This document shows positions 12,062 to 23,145 of a stretch of DNA of 64,000 nt, piece after piece. The stretch covers positions 2,347,672 through 2,411,671 of the forward strand of contig OX442434.1 of assembly GCA_949361645.1 (NCBI GenBank). Reading direction: 5' to 3'. The stretch comes from Spongilla lacustris. Taxonomy: Eukaryota > Porifera > Demospongiae > Spongillida > Spongillidae. Position 1 is the stretch's first letter, and each line of letters starts with the position of its first letter. The notes under the pieces were generated by a model. The model did no database searches. It was not told the origin of the DNA and was given only the letters and a program-made list of their open reading frames with translations. Made by a program: the position numbers and the translations under genes.

Positions 12062-12690
12062 TAAACAGCCTACATGTCCAAGGCAAAGCATCTAGACAGT
12101 ATAGCAGTAGCATTTGCTTTAACTAGATTAAGATTTAGCCTGCCATATAGGCTATTGAGGACAACTGCCCTTGCCTTGTTGGAACTGGTTGCTAGGCAAG
12201 AGGCCAGATGCAACAATGACTCCATGGCTTCAGCACCCCAAGCCCCATCAGCTTCAACAACCATGGGGACACAGACCCATCCAAGCTCCCTGCACTTTCC
12301 ATCATTTGCCTCATGCTTCCTCAGCTCAGTAGCTCTGGCAGCTGCACCACCAGGATGTCAGCTGGGTGGGAGTGGCATGGTCAAGGGTGAGGTTTCTTTT
12401 TGCCTCCACCTTAACACTCAAGTGGGCCATGCGACAGGCTTCTGCTAGGGTGTCTCAGAGTTTATTGTGGTGGGAGACAGCATCACCACCCCGCTTGCAG
12501 GTGAGAGTGTGATGGCCAAGGGGGTCGAGCACACTCCCTGGACACAGGGCACACATAGCACCACTAGAGGTGTCAAGGCCCAGCCACCACTTGATGGCTA
12601 CCTGAAATTCTGATTGCAACATGGCTGCATCTAGTTGGGTCTGCAGCTTATGCTGCAGAACAAAGAAAACATATAGCAAATGACCCCAAG
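12062..12690 (-). mobile_element. LINE remnant, family A 3' half
   Basis: From 12690 downward: FQVAIKWWLGLDTSSGAMC, CPGSVLDPLGHHTLTCKRGG, then after frame damage VVEADGAWGAEAMES, LYGRLNLNLVKANATAILSR and a stop near 12070. The sequence just below (11950-12090) is the 3' untranslated tail, which recurs alone at 58980-59115. Confidence 0.8.
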
Positions 12691-12929
12691 TGCATTGAGC
12701 TATAGGTCGGGTTTGTATCCCCCTTGCTGTAGAACATTATGTGTGTTGGGGATCAGAAGCCAAGCAAACACTATCCCGACTTGGATCACGTTTAGCTTCT
12801 TAGCTGCATTGTTCCAAATCCCAGGCTCTCACCTGACTATATGGGAAACGTAGCATAACTCTGGTGAGGGCAAATGCTAGAGCTCTGCTAGCAAGGTGTG
12901 CAGGCTATAATGGTGAGTTCGTAGGATAC

Positions 12930-14260
12930 ATTTTTCCCATTTGTGTAACTCTATTATTGTTTCTCTGTTAAATATTTTATATTCTAATACAACATTGACC
13001 TCCGTCTGCATCCGCTACCTTCCCCATCTGTGCTTCCCTCAGAAATGTAATCAATCTCTTGGAAGCTGGTAAGGTACCTAATCAGGTCACTAAATTTATG
13101 ACACCTTACTGCTTTATACAAAAACAAACAGGGCTCCTCTCGTGACATTCTGCCCATAGCAGTAGGTGAAACCTAACCAGCAAATGTCTTTGTAGCATCA
13201 CCAAGTCAAAGGCTTCTGACTTCTCTCCACATCAGTTTGGAGTAGTCTGCCTTCTGGGGCAGAAAAGATAATTCACGGCTTGAAGCATTGCATATAAAGA
13301 GCATTGGGATGAAGAAGACTTTGTGGCACTAAACATTTACTTACACAATGCCTTTAAAATGGTATCCCTCCAGGCTCTTCTCAATGTGTGTAGTGTCCAT
13401 TCCCCAGAGCTGGCACCATGGGCTCTGTGGTGTTATGGCCAACACCCAGTACTATTCCATCCCATGGATATCATCACCTCAGAGATGGGTGTTCAGCAGG
13501 GGGATCCCCTAGGCCCTCTTCTTTTTTGTTTGGTGCTGCAGACGATTATATCTGCTATTGGAATGGATTCTGCCTGCAATGACCTAATATTTCATTCTTG
13601 GTTTATAGATAATGGTGTTGTGGCTGGACCCTCACGAGCAGTGAAGCAAGTCATCTCCATCTTACATAGCCAAGGACTGCCTTTGGGTCTGTTCCTCAAC
13701 ACAACAAAGTGTGAGCTATGTAGCAAGAGTGATCTCAGTGCTATTCCTCCAAATGAAGAGGTCCAGTGTACCAAACATAGAGATCCTAGCTAATTTTGTG
13801 ACTCAGAGGCGTGAAAATGCCTGTAAACTGCTTACCAATTTTGAAGAAGTTGGAGCTGTTGACCCACAGGTGGGCTTGCTTCTTCTACAACATTGTGGCA
13901 GCTCAAGTAAACTGGTTCATTTAGCCTGATCCACACCTCCATCCTTGGTAGCAGAAGCATTGAAGGGATAAACATCTGCCAAAACTTTTCATAATGTACC
14001 TCTGTTGACACAACAGACAAGGCATGGTTACAGGCCCAGTTTCAGTTAAGCCTCAGGAGGTGGGGTCTAGGCCTTCGTCCCTTGTCACATCATTCCTCAG
14101 TTGCTTACATAGCCTCTTTTAGTGCATCTGACAGATGACCAGCACCTCGATCGTTCAATCCAGCTTTATAATGCCATCCTTTCTCCATCTAAGACCATCA
14201 CCGCCCATAAATCTCTGTCAAGACCTTTGCCTTAGGGCAGTGCAGAGAGATCGAGGGGAT
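12930..14260 (+). mobile_element. LINE remnant, family A reverse transcriptase
   Basis: The one plus-strand copy here that keeps reverse transcriptase motifs. 13323-13793 encodes LHNAFKMVS, motif B GVQQGDPLGPLLF, and motif C as FIDNGVVAG, where the expected double aspartate (x-DD) has become Asp-Asn. Later frames give a thumb-like stretch (LLTNFEEVGAVDPQVGLLLL, 13800-13925) and LSLRRWGLGLRPLSHHSSVA (14045-14110), which also precedes the endonuclease region of the copy at 16479. Several frameshifts and the altered catalytic motif mark it as dead. Confidence 0.8.
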
Positions 14261-14270
14261 GGAAGCTAGT

Positions 14271-14560
14271 CTAACGAGGATGTTCTGGGCCTCTTTGCCC
14301 CAGTTTCATTGCCAGAGGAAAATATACCCACCCTAGCTTCTGATACTTTGGGTCATTGGATGAGTGCTTTTGGCACTCTGCTTTATAAGCTGCAACACCT
14401 GCTGAATTACACACGTCATGCAAAGAGGAGTGAGTGGAGAGGTAATAATAACATTGAAGGCTGCTGGCTTTGCCCTTTCCCAAGCATTGACCAGCACATC
14501 AGCTGAACGGGAATTACTATGGACTCTCGAAAGGCCTTGACCAACCTCCACTCTTTTACA
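14271..14560 (-). mobile_element. LINE remnant, family A-like, highly decayed
   Basis: Fragments read SADVLVNAWERAKPAAF, VIITSPLTPL and YQKLGWVYFPLAMK, corresponding to PAD...PAAFD...TSPL...GW of the family A endonuclease, spread over different frames. Confidence 0.65.
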
Positions 14561-14739
14561 TATAGGTGAGTTATTAAATAATAAATAAAGCAAGAATACA
14601 TGAATGTGTACATTATTTTATTTATGATATGATTACTATTGACACATTATTTATAAATGCACATTAAAAACTACTACACTAGCACAACAAGTATATATAG
14701 TTACTAAACTAAACTGTATGTGGAGAGCTCTGGCATTGC

Positions 14740-15700
14740 ATCACACCAGGGCTACGTTTAACCTCCGATAGATGTCAACAATGATCTTTGACTTTTGATG
14801 TCAAAAGTCAAAGGACAGGCCTGAGGCTAAATGGGAGAAAGCCTGCCTGGCTTCAATTGCAAGACCTAGCTCTCCACAGCAAGAGGAATGCAGTTCCATC
14901 CAAGAGTACGACCCTTGGGGTTATTAGCCTGGTGCTTCCTCTGCTACGCCAGTAGTAGTGCTGCTGTTCCTACGGTGACACTTGATTCACAAAGTGACAT
15001 GGGTGTGAGGGGAGATGTCACTGTTACATCAGCAGCAAGGATCCCACCTATCCAATTGCTCACTAAGGCATCGGCGGGATAAGATCTAGAAAGGTCAGGG
15101 GTAAGTGCACTACTGCTTCAGTCTTCAACAATGTTTGCCTTACGGCAAAAATCTACAAATGCATCACACAGCTAGTTATGCCGGAGTACCACATCGCCAC
15201 TCTGTCTGCAAGGCAATGCACGATGCCCCAGGGGTCCAAAGCTATTTCAGGACAAAGTAGACAGCAGGAAGTTCTTGTGTTGTCTAAACCAAGCCACCAT
15301 GAAATAGCTGTGCGGAATTCGCTAGGATCAAAATGCAGGCCAGGCTCACCTGAAGGAAGGACTGAAACCCATGAAGTGGCGAAGGAAGCAGAGGCAGAGA
15401 AGAGGAGAGCTTTGTTTGCTGGAGAAGCTGAGTCATACAAACTACCATAGGACAAACTATCCTGCTTGTGGGAGAGAGATCTCTGTGACGGAGGAGACTC
15501 AATGGAAGATTCTGGAGAGATGGCATCTGAGGTAGAGACTAAGCTGTTGTACGTATTAACTGCATGAATCAGATGATGGTTATCTGCAGTGGCAAAGCGA
15601 GGTGGACAAAATGATTCAATAAAGTCAGCACTCGAGTGGTGAAAGAGTGAGCGAAGGCCAAAACCTAAAAAACCTCAGGCTCAGCTGAGACTGGCACCAG
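14740..15700 (-). mobile_element. LINE remnant, family A-like, decayed
   Basis: From 15455 downward: SASASFATSWVSVLPSGEPG, then FRTAISWWLGLDNTRTSCC and CPEIALDPWG. Weaker traces (GGILAADVTVTSPLTPM on other frames, about 15050-14990; YIIA/LYGRL-like near 14770) complete the order. Shares the ASWVSVLPSE-WWLGLD-C-x-x-C layout of the intact region. Confidence 0.65.
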
Positions 15701-15945
15701 ACAGCCTCAGAGAGATCTACAGATAAGCACAGCTTCTTACGTCTAAGTCAAGTATCTTCAAAGAATCAGCAGCAACACTTGCGGGGGGTGATCTGGCTAG
15801 ATGCACCATCTTACAATAGCCACTGCAAAGATGCAGCAAATTAAAGGCCACCTGTGGGTCAATGTCTGAAACATCATAGCCCCCAATGGGAGTACCAAGA
15901 ATATCAAGGTGATCATTATTATTATTATTATTTTATTAATTTAGG

Positions 15946-16330
15946 ATGACTCATATTATTATTATACAAGAATACATGAAATTCAAGTACGTTAATAGAA
16001 GTGGGAGTTACAATGGATCTGCAGCTCTGGCAGCTGAGGTGCGCAAGCACAATGCTAATGATGCCAAATGCTCTGAGCTAGACTGGTCATGTATCCCCAT
16101 AGCAGTGGAGACGTATGGGCGCTGGGGTGCAGAAGCCATGCAAATGTTATCACGCCTTGCCTTTCGCCTAGCCACCAGGGAAAATTGCTCCAAGTCCCAA
16201 GCTACCTGTCTATTGTATGGCAGGCTTAGCCTGACTTTGATACGAGCCAACGCACGGGCACTCCTGTCACGATCAGGATCATCTGTGGAAGATCCATAGA
16301 ACTTATTGTAATATTAGTCCTTTTGTTTTT
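15946..16330 (+). mobile_element. LINE remnant, family A C-terminal tip
   Basis: Encodes AALAAEVRKHNANDAKCSEL, DWSCIPIAVETYGRWGAEAM, SRLAFRLATRENCSKSQ and LLYGRLSLTLIRANARALLS, with a stop at 16297-16299. The reading is clean but begins abruptly after a (TTA)n run and AAT-rich DNA; a 5'-truncated insertion opposite in orientation to its neighbours. Confidence 0.85.
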
Positions 16331-16478
16331 AATGTATATGTTTATTGTATGTTATTATGTATAATCTGTATTGTAATTCTATTATCATTCTTGTAATGAA
16401 CATGTACATCATTATTATAATTGGGGGAACAAGTGTTTATTAATCATTGATAAAATAAATAAATGCACCCTACTATTG

Positions 16479-17460
16479 CTAATAGTCAGGGACAAAGCAT
16501 CTGGAGAGGATGGCTGTGGCGTTGGCTCTAACTAAGTTGAGGTCCAGCCTGCCATATAAGGCAGCTAGGACCTTAGCCTTAGCCCTGCTGGAGCTAGCTG
16601 CAAGGCGAGAGGCCAGAAGTGAAAATGACTCCATTGCTTCTGTCCCCCAAGCACCATATGCCTCAACCACCATGGGGACGCAAACCCACCCTAGCTCCTT
16701 GCATTTGGTATCATTTTAATCGTGTTTTAGCTCTGCTCAGTAGCTCTGGCAGCCTGACCTGCTGCTAGTCCCGCTTCAAGTAAAACATTGGAGTTAAGCG
16801 GTGACGTCACAGACAGGGCAAAGGCTGCTGGCCTACCCAAAGACCAGTTGGGTACTAGGATGTCTGCAGGGTGAGTGTGGCTATGGTCTTTGGTGAGGTT
16901 ACTTCCTGCCTCCACCTTAACACTCAGGTGGGCCCTGCGACAGGTCTCAGCAAGGGTGCCACGTAGTTTATTGTGGCGGGTTACTACATCTCCACCACGC
17001 TTGCAAGTGAGTGCATGGTGGCCAAGGGGATCAAGCACTCTCCCAGGACACAGAAGACAAATTGAGTCGCATGAGGTGTCTAGGCCCATCCACCACTTAA
17101 TGGCCACCTGGAACTCTGAAGGCTGAAGATGAAGGCCTAGCCCCTCAGAGGGAATTACTGACACCCAAGATGCAGCATGAGGGAAGGAGACAGAGAGAAG
17201 GCATGCTCTCTCTGCGGCAGAAGATTGCTCATAGAGTATATTGAACAGATGGTTATCAATCTTATTGGACAGCACCTTTTGATGGATATGGGATGTCAAC
17301 ACCTCCTCCATGCTGACCGCCTCGGATGATGGTACAAGTGAGTTAAACAACTCTACTGCACAAATAAGGTGTTCCTGGGACAATGGAGCAGCACCAGAGG
17401 AGCTCAGAGAGGCAATGTATGCTACTGGGGAACACCGACTCAGGGAGCGCATGCCCAGAT
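16479..17460 (-). mobile_element. LINE remnant, family A, RT tail plus RLE
   Basis: A 241-codon frame (17452-16727) runs from SPVAYIASLSSSGAAPLSQE through EFQVAIKWWMGLDTSCDSIC, the knuckle CLLCPGRVLDPLGHHALTC, RHNKLRGTLAETCRRAHLSV, HPADILVPNWSLGRPAAFAL and SVTSPLNSNVLLEAGLAAG. After a frame break near 16730 it continues as VVEAYGAWGTEAMESFSLLA and LYGRLDLNLVRANATAILSR. Among the most complete copies of the endonuclease region, with one visible frame break. Confidence 0.85.
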
Positions 17461-17560
17461 ATTATTGTTATTATGAATACAATACAACGGTTACAAGCAA
17501 AGTACAAATGAATATGTATACATGCACACAAAACTTGAGGCACAACACAAATAAACTACA

Positions 17561-18045
17561 CTAAACAAGAGGCTGCCTAGCAATCATTGCACAGGCATTG
17601 TTCTTCTGCAATGCAATGGCTAGCCTTTGATATAGCCAGCAAGATACTGATGAAACTGGCTGATCTGATCTGTTGGCCACCATTCTGGCCAGAGTCTTGA
17701 AAATTGGTACACTAGCTGTACCCCAACCACCAAAAGACTCAACAGCCAAAGGAACAAAAAGTATATGTTCGGCATCTAAACTTTGTTCATACTTTTTCCT
17801 CTCTCCAATGAGCAGCACAAAGCTGTTCGGACTGTGGATGGTGGTAATCTAAAAGATGAACCTGTGTAGGCCTGACAACAGTGATGTCCATTGCTAAAGG
17901 TTCACCTCTAGACCAGTTGGGAATGTAAATATCAGCCTGTTTCTGCTTGATACCAGGCAGAATGTATGTTTTTTCCAGATGAGGTGAAAGAGCTGCCTGA
18001 GAAGCCATGCGAAAAATTGTATCATGACTAGTGTTGTGACGTTTG
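17561..18045 (-). mobile_element. LINE remnant, family C endonuclease tail
   Basis: Encodes LEKTYILPGIKQKQADIYIP, NWSRGEPLAMDITVVRPTQ, then VPLAVESFGGWG, FKTLARMVA and LYQRLAIALQKNNACAMIAR. The plan (AD-I-x-I-P-NW ... D-I-T-V ... VPLAVES-x-G-x-WG ... YQRL) parallels family A but identity is low, and it lacks the TSPLN block. I treat it as a third RLE-LINE family. Confidence 0.7.
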
Positions 18046-18129
18046 GTTACTTATTATGTAACACACTGTCTTGAAAGGACATTGGACGGGACAGCAGAGC
18101 TCGAACATTTGCCCTCAGTGCCTGGTACT

Positions 18130-18640
18130 GCCTACCCTAACACCCATAGCTCTCCACAGCTAGTGGGACACACTTCCACCCAAGTTCAGAGCATTTCACA
18201 TCATTGGCATTATGCTTCCACTGTTCAGCTGCCAAGGCTGCTGACCCTGCCATCACACTCGCTTCAGTAAAGGTACTTGGGTTAAGCGGTGATGTGACGG
18301 TAATGTCAAAGGCAGCTGGCTTGCCTAACATCCAGTCAGGGACCAGAACATCAGCAGGTCGTGTACGATGTTGGTCTAGCCCAAGACCACTCCCTGCTTC
18401 AACAAGGACACCAATGCAGGCTCGCCTGCAAGACTCCAGAAACACATCTCGAAGCCTGTTGTGGCGGGAGACTACGTCACCCCTGTACTTGCATGTTAAT
18501 GCATGATGACCTAAGGGGTCCAGACAACGGTATGATGGACAGAATGGACATTTGGCACCTTGGGAGGAATCAATGACTAACCACCCCTTTATTGAGATCA
18601 TTGGTCTTGTGCGTTCTCTCCTCTGCAGCAATTATAGGCT
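18130..18640 (-). mobile_element. LINE remnant, family A endonuclease region
   Basis: Open frame 18631-18137: ISIKGWLVIDSSQGAKCPFC, YRCLDPLGHHALTCKYRGDV, RHNRLRDVFLESCRRACIGV, RPADVLVPDWMLGKPAAFDI, TVTSPLNPSTFTEASVMAG, CSELGWKCVPLAVESYG. It stops where the GAWG block should be and lacks the final YGRL block. Confidence 0.85.
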
Positions 18641-18899
18641 GTAGACCACTTGCTTCTGGTAGATTACTTGAAGTTAGCAGTGATGTGATAGTAAAGTCAA
18701 AGTATTATCAGTTATAGGGACTTCACTCCTCCCCCATGGCATACCAGTGCATAATGAGCAATTCACATTCTCTGAGAAGATATTTACCTCTGTACCTTGT
18801 AGTCAGAAAGTCGTATCTTTGAAACTATCAATTCCCGAAACTTTTAGTAAAGTCCTCACATGCTGATAAATTCCATTTCAGCCAAGCATGCTGCATCAT

Positions 18900-19440
18900 G
18901 GCTTTCTGTAACACATCTTGAGCCAAAGGAGTAGTGAAGTGGTGGCTGGGCTTAGACATGTCGTGTGGGTCACAATGTGTTTGGACCCCTTAGGACACCA
19001 TACAACCACTTGCAAAAGATGCTTATAATAATCTTTGTGACATCTTGGTGGAATCCTTCTGGTGCAGGGCTCAGCACAAACCTCTCCCAGCCAAGACCAG
19101 CAGGTATTCTTGTACTTAACTGGGATCGAGGAAAGCCAGCCGCCTTTGACATCTCTATTGTTTCACCACTAAACTCAAATGTTTTGTCTGCAGCAGGAGT
19201 AATAGCTGGTGCAGCATCAGAGGCAGCTGAGCTTAGGAAAAAAAGTGTGCAGAATTGGGATAGGTGTCCATCCCTCTTGTGGTGGAGACTTATGGGGCAC
19301 GAGGCAAGGAGGCTCAACAGTGCTGCTTTTCCAGACTTGCATCTCGCCTTGCTGTCCGTTGCTGTGTGCCTAAGTACATGGCAACCGTTGAACTCTATGC
19401 AAGGCTTTTAACATCTCCCTGATGAGGGCAAACTCTACAA
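18900..19440 (+). mobile_element. LINE remnant, family A, frameshifted
   Basis: Plus-strand traces: VVKWWLGLDMSCG near 18935, then RPAGILVLNWDRGKPAAFDI and SIVSPLNSNVLSAAGVIAGA (19100-19215), then a drift out of frame that hides the GAWG block. The catalytic aspartate position of PAD reads PAG. Confidence 0.75.
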
Positions 19441-19659
19441 CAATGTTATCTAGGTCCTAAACTAAGTTAGTACTATTTCTTTTATGATAATCATGTGTTG
19501 TACATATATTCAGTATTATTACAGTTAAATAAATTATTATTATAACATATACAACAAATTACACATACTATAAATAAAAACTACTTATACAACACTAAAA
19601 TTCACTGGCTACAGTAGGCAAAGCATGGACCAGCAATGCCTGAGCATTTTGCGTCATTA

Positions 19660-19925
19660 ACACAATCGACAGACAGCATATAGTTCATTTAATGAAGTTG
19701 TTGATGGTTGTTTGCTGCAGAGGCCTAGTAATTTGCTTAGATGGGCAAATGTTGTTATAGCCTCATGGCCCCATCCACCATAAGTTTCAACTACTAGAGG
19801 GATGCAAGACCATCCCCCAGCATTACAGGCATCATCATTCTTCCTGTGTTTACCTTTTTTCCCCCTCTCATCTGTAGACTCTGAGATCAAACTAACAAAA
19901 AAGATGTTATCACCCGCCACAACCA
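19660..19925 (-). mobile_element. LINE remnant, family A C-terminal tip
   Basis: Encodes KHRKNDDACNAGGWSCIPLV, VETYGGWGHEAITTFAHLSK and LNELYAVCRLC. The end of the YGRL block is lost. Confidence 0.75.
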
Positions 19926-19979
19926 ACTACAGTTAATAATTGTAATCATAATACTTAATAGTGATACTACATATCTATT

Positions 19980-20575
19980 GTGCACCACCTGGAGAGGATT
20001 GCTGTCGCATTTGCCCTCACAAATTCAGGTTGAGCCTGCCATACAGCTCAGATAGCGCAGCCAACTTTTTTTTTTGCCTGATATTGGCAAGATCATTTAA
20101 AATGAGTCCATGGCTTCCTTTCCCCAAACACCATACTAGTGGTATAACACACAAGCCCAAGGCATTGCACTTAGGGCCATTTTCTTTGTGCTTTCGCTCT
20201 TCGGTAGCTACCAGCTGACACTACTGATAAAACTTTTGGTATTAGCAGAGATGTCAAAGGCTTACCAAGGGCCCAGTTGGGTAGTAAAATGTCTGCAGGG
20301 CTTGAGTGATCATGATCATGTGTGAGGTACCCATGATGCCATCTCCACCTTCATGGGCTCTATGGCAAGTCTCTGCCAACACATTGCACAGTTGGTTGTG
20401 GTGGGTGACCACACCTCCTCCTATGTTGTGGCATGGTGGCGAAGGGGATGTAGTGAGCTGGCTGGACACAGGGCACACCTGGGGCCATTAGAGGTGTCCA
20501 AACCAAGCCACCATTTGATGGCTACCTGGAATACTGAGGGCTCGATATGAAAGCCAAGACCCTCAGCGCCGCGCC
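19980..20575 (-). mobile_element. LINE remnant, family A, decayed
   Basis: Minus-strand blocks in several frames: EPSVFQVAIKWWLGLDTSNG near 20545-20490, CALCPAS near 20470, HHNQLCNVLAETCHRAH near 20390-20350, ADILLPNWALGKPLTSL near 20300-20250, then GLCVIPLVWCLG near 20160 and ELYGRLNLNL near 20050. Frameshifts throughout. It abuts the 5' flank of the next gene. Confidence 0.7.
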
Positions 20576-20706
20576 GGCTTTTTAATATAACTTACCGCGC
20601 GCCCCGTGCTTATTATTTTCTATCACGCGCACTTACGTACGTCACGTCGTCCACCACCAATTATATATTTAGTTAATATGAGTTTCTATTTTTAGCTTCA
20701 GCAGCA

Positions 20707-21687
20707 ATGGCCGACGTATCCCTGGTTGCTGCAGCATTTTCCTCGATGATAGGGGTTGAGGTGAGGCCCTCGAGTTACATACCTCAGTCCATCGAAGACA
20801 AGCCCTCCGCGACGCTAACGATTTACGACCTCTTTCGGAGCACTCATGTCATGACTCCAATCGAGACGGTGCTCATAACCGGAGGCGACATGGAAGTGTA
20901 CGTCATGACGCTCACGGGAAACAGGTACCCGCTCATCGTGAACGCCTGTACCACCATATCACATTTGAAGATCGCTCTCAGCGCCCAGGCGGGTATTTCC
21001 CCTTCCGAACAGAGGCTTCTCTATTTGGGTAAAACCCTCGACGACCAGGAAACCATAGAATCGTCGGAAATCACCAACGGTGCCTCGATATACCTCGTTG
21101 TGATTGTACCGGGAGCGGGAGGGAACTGGTACCAAATGGACGACGCTCTTTTGGACCCTCCATACCATTACGACTTCACCCGCCTCGACGACGCGGGTCA
21201 GAAGTTTATGCGAGGTGGCTACGAGTACAAAAGGCCGTGTGGATGGAGACGCTTTGCCATAAAGGTGTTGGGGCTCAAGTACTACAAAGACGACAACTGG
21301 CTTGTGCAGCGAGACGCGAGGAGTGGGGAGTGGCCCGTCTCGTATCACGGCACGGGAATAAACGAATTGCAAAGTGTATCTCAGAGCGGTGCCGCGATCG
21401 GCCCGGGGCACCCGTTTGCGAAAGGAGCTTACACCAGCCCTTCAGTTGAAATGGTCGCCCGTTACTATTCCAAGCAGTTCAACCACAACGGTAGGATGTA
21501 CAAGGTAGCTCTACAGAATCGAGTGAACCCAGATATTCAAGGAGGGCACTTCCAGGTCATATCTGCTAGTAACACAAAAGTTGGGGCAGACTACTGGGTG
21601 TCCCCACTGCACAACAATCAGAATGGCATCTATGATGTCAGGCCATATGGTATACTTATTCGCGATGTCGGACCTGCACAGATATGA
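20707..21687 (+). CDS. Ubiquitin-like / PARP-like ADP-ribosyltransferase fusion
   Basis: A single-exon, 326-residue intact frame. Residues 1-60 are unassigned. Residues 62-133 form a ubiquitin-like fold by pattern (MEVYVMTLTGNRYPL, ISHLKIALSAQAGISPSEQ, RLLYLGKTLDD, ASIYLVV) and end in GAGG (136-139). This recalls the Gly-Gly of processed ubiquitin-like proteins, although two residues further on. From about 175 a second domain has WPVSYHGTGI (His214), then PFAKGAYTSP (Tyr242), then YKVALQNRVNP and a last strand RPYGILIRDV. His-Gly-[Ser/Thr] followed by Gly-x-Tyr is the NAD-binding signature of PARP/diphtheria-toxin-type ADP-ribosyltransferases. The third catalytic position has no obvious Glu, so the enzyme may be a mono-transferase or inactive. 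The reading frame is noticeably richer in G and C than its flanks. The ubiquitin-like call is firm; the transferase call is an inference from motifs. Confidence 0.8.
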   Translation: MADVSLVAAAFSSMIGVEVRPSSYIPQSIEDKPSATLTIYDLFRSTHVMTPIETVLITGGDMEVYVMTLTGNRYPLIVNACTTISHLKIALSAQAGISPSEQRLLYLGKTLDDQETIESSEITNGASIYLVVIVPGAGGNWYQMDDALLDPPYHYDFTRLDDAGQKFMRGGYEYKRPCGWRRFAIKVLGLKYYKDDNWLVQRDARSGEWPVSYHGTGINELQSVSQSGAAIGPGHPFAKGAYTSPSVEMVARYYSKQFNHNGRMYKVALQNRVNPDIQGGHFQVISASNTKVGADYWVSPLHNNQNGIYDVRPYGILIRDVGPAQI

Positions 21688-21867
21688 GCACGCTCTTGAT
21701 AGGAAATGGGGACAGATTGATGCATGTTTTGTGCGGGCATATTATGTGCACGCATGTTTAATTGTCTGTTATTTTGTGTTTGTCTGGGATTTTTTTTTTA
21801 AATGGTTTTGGAATGAATTGGTATATTCAAACTGCAAGGACAATTTTTGGTGCTAGTGACTTGTAAT

Positions 21868-21873
21868 AATAAA
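21868..21873 (+). terminator. Polyadenylation signal AATAAA
   Basis: AATAAA 181 bp after the stop of the ubiquitin-like/ART gene, at the outer edge of the left arm of the fold-back element at 21868-22180, which may therefore supply the signal. Confidence 0.5.
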
Positions 21874-22180
21874 CAAGATATTATGAAAATTTAATATAAA
21901 TATGTAGGATTTTAAATATCAAATTGTGTAAAAAAATAAGCAAACAAGGGATATTCCGGAATTTATGCCATTACAAATATATAATTATTACATACCTACA
22001 TTTATTAGCGTGCAAATCCGAACAAAATGGGTTATATGCTAAATGTAGGTATTAATAATTATAAATTCGTAATGGCATAAATTCCGGAATCCCTTGTTTG
22101 CTTACCTTTTACACGATATTTGGCCGAATCCTACATACCCAATTTATTTATATTAAATTTTCATATTATCTTGTTTTATT
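21868..22180. mobile_element. Fold-back element (inverted repeat)
   Basis: The left arm (AATAAACAAGATATTATGAA onward) is mirrored by the right arm ending in TTCATATTATCTTGTTTTAT. A strongly matched inner part holds CCGGAATTTATGCCATTAC and its reverse complement on either side of a loop near 22020. No coding capacity. Confidence 0.8.
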
Positions 22181-22195
22181 CTTTCTGACTTTGTT

Positions 22196-22416
22196 ATGCA
22201 CCTATCAGTGGTAAGTGCAACCCCCCCCCTCCCCCCATCCGGGGATTTCCATGGTTGGGGGTTAATAATTGGTCAATTCGCAGCGCCATTTGCTGTTGAC
22301 CACACCCAATGTCAAATCCCCCACACGCGTGATGGTATTCACAATGGTCAATCCCCCACTAATCTCCTATATGTCCCGGATTGGGGGGGGGTTGCACTTA
22401 CCATTGATAGGTGCAT
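22196..22416. mobile_element. Short inverted-repeat element (MITE-like)
   Basis: Starts ATGCACCTATC, GGTAAGTGCAACCCCCCC and ends with the reverse complement GTTGCACTTACC, GATAGGTGCAT; 221 bp, with G/C runs just inside the termini. It sits 16 bp from the previous fold-back element. Confidence 0.8.
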
Positions 22417-22991
22417 TATAAATTCGTAAACCCTTGTTTTTTTCTTCTACCGTCTAAGGCTCAGGATTGTCCTGATATTGTATTGTTCAGCCGCTCATTT
22501 TGAACGTGACGTGCTCTACTACACTGAGACCCCGCCAGTATGGTTTCTTTGTGTTGAAGTACCACCCCGAACTTTCATGGTTTACAATTGTAACAGAAGA
22601 AAGAGAAGCCGCCGACGGTCTTCAGAAGGTGTTGAACCACAGACCCCACATTTATACTGATTGGTTCACGTTCACGCTCTACATGAACTAATGTAACGTA
22701 ACGTACCAAAACCGAATATATTAAAGACCATACTTCTCTGCAGTAAGCGAGCACAAATGGCAGACTAACTGGAGGATCAATGGAATGTAGTAAGCGCGGG
22801 TCGTTTATTTATGATTTCATGGTTGGTACTTATATACGGCACAAATCCTCTATACATGGTGTAACGTTGTGGAGAGCTATAGCTAGTTACGTCATGCGCA
22901 CCACACATCCATATAAAGCGGTGATTTTTTTTTTCCCTTTCACTTAAATGATTTTTTTTTTAAAGCAAGCTCTGTAAGTATAGTTAGAAAA

Positions 22992-23101
22992 ATGCAGCAG
23001 TGCATCTTAGTAGTGTTGTACATTTGCTCTTCCACTTTCTCAACTGGTGAGTTTAACATTTGTGCAAATGCTCAACAGATGCACACACATATGAACACAC
23101 C

Positions 23102-23145
<44 letters not shown>

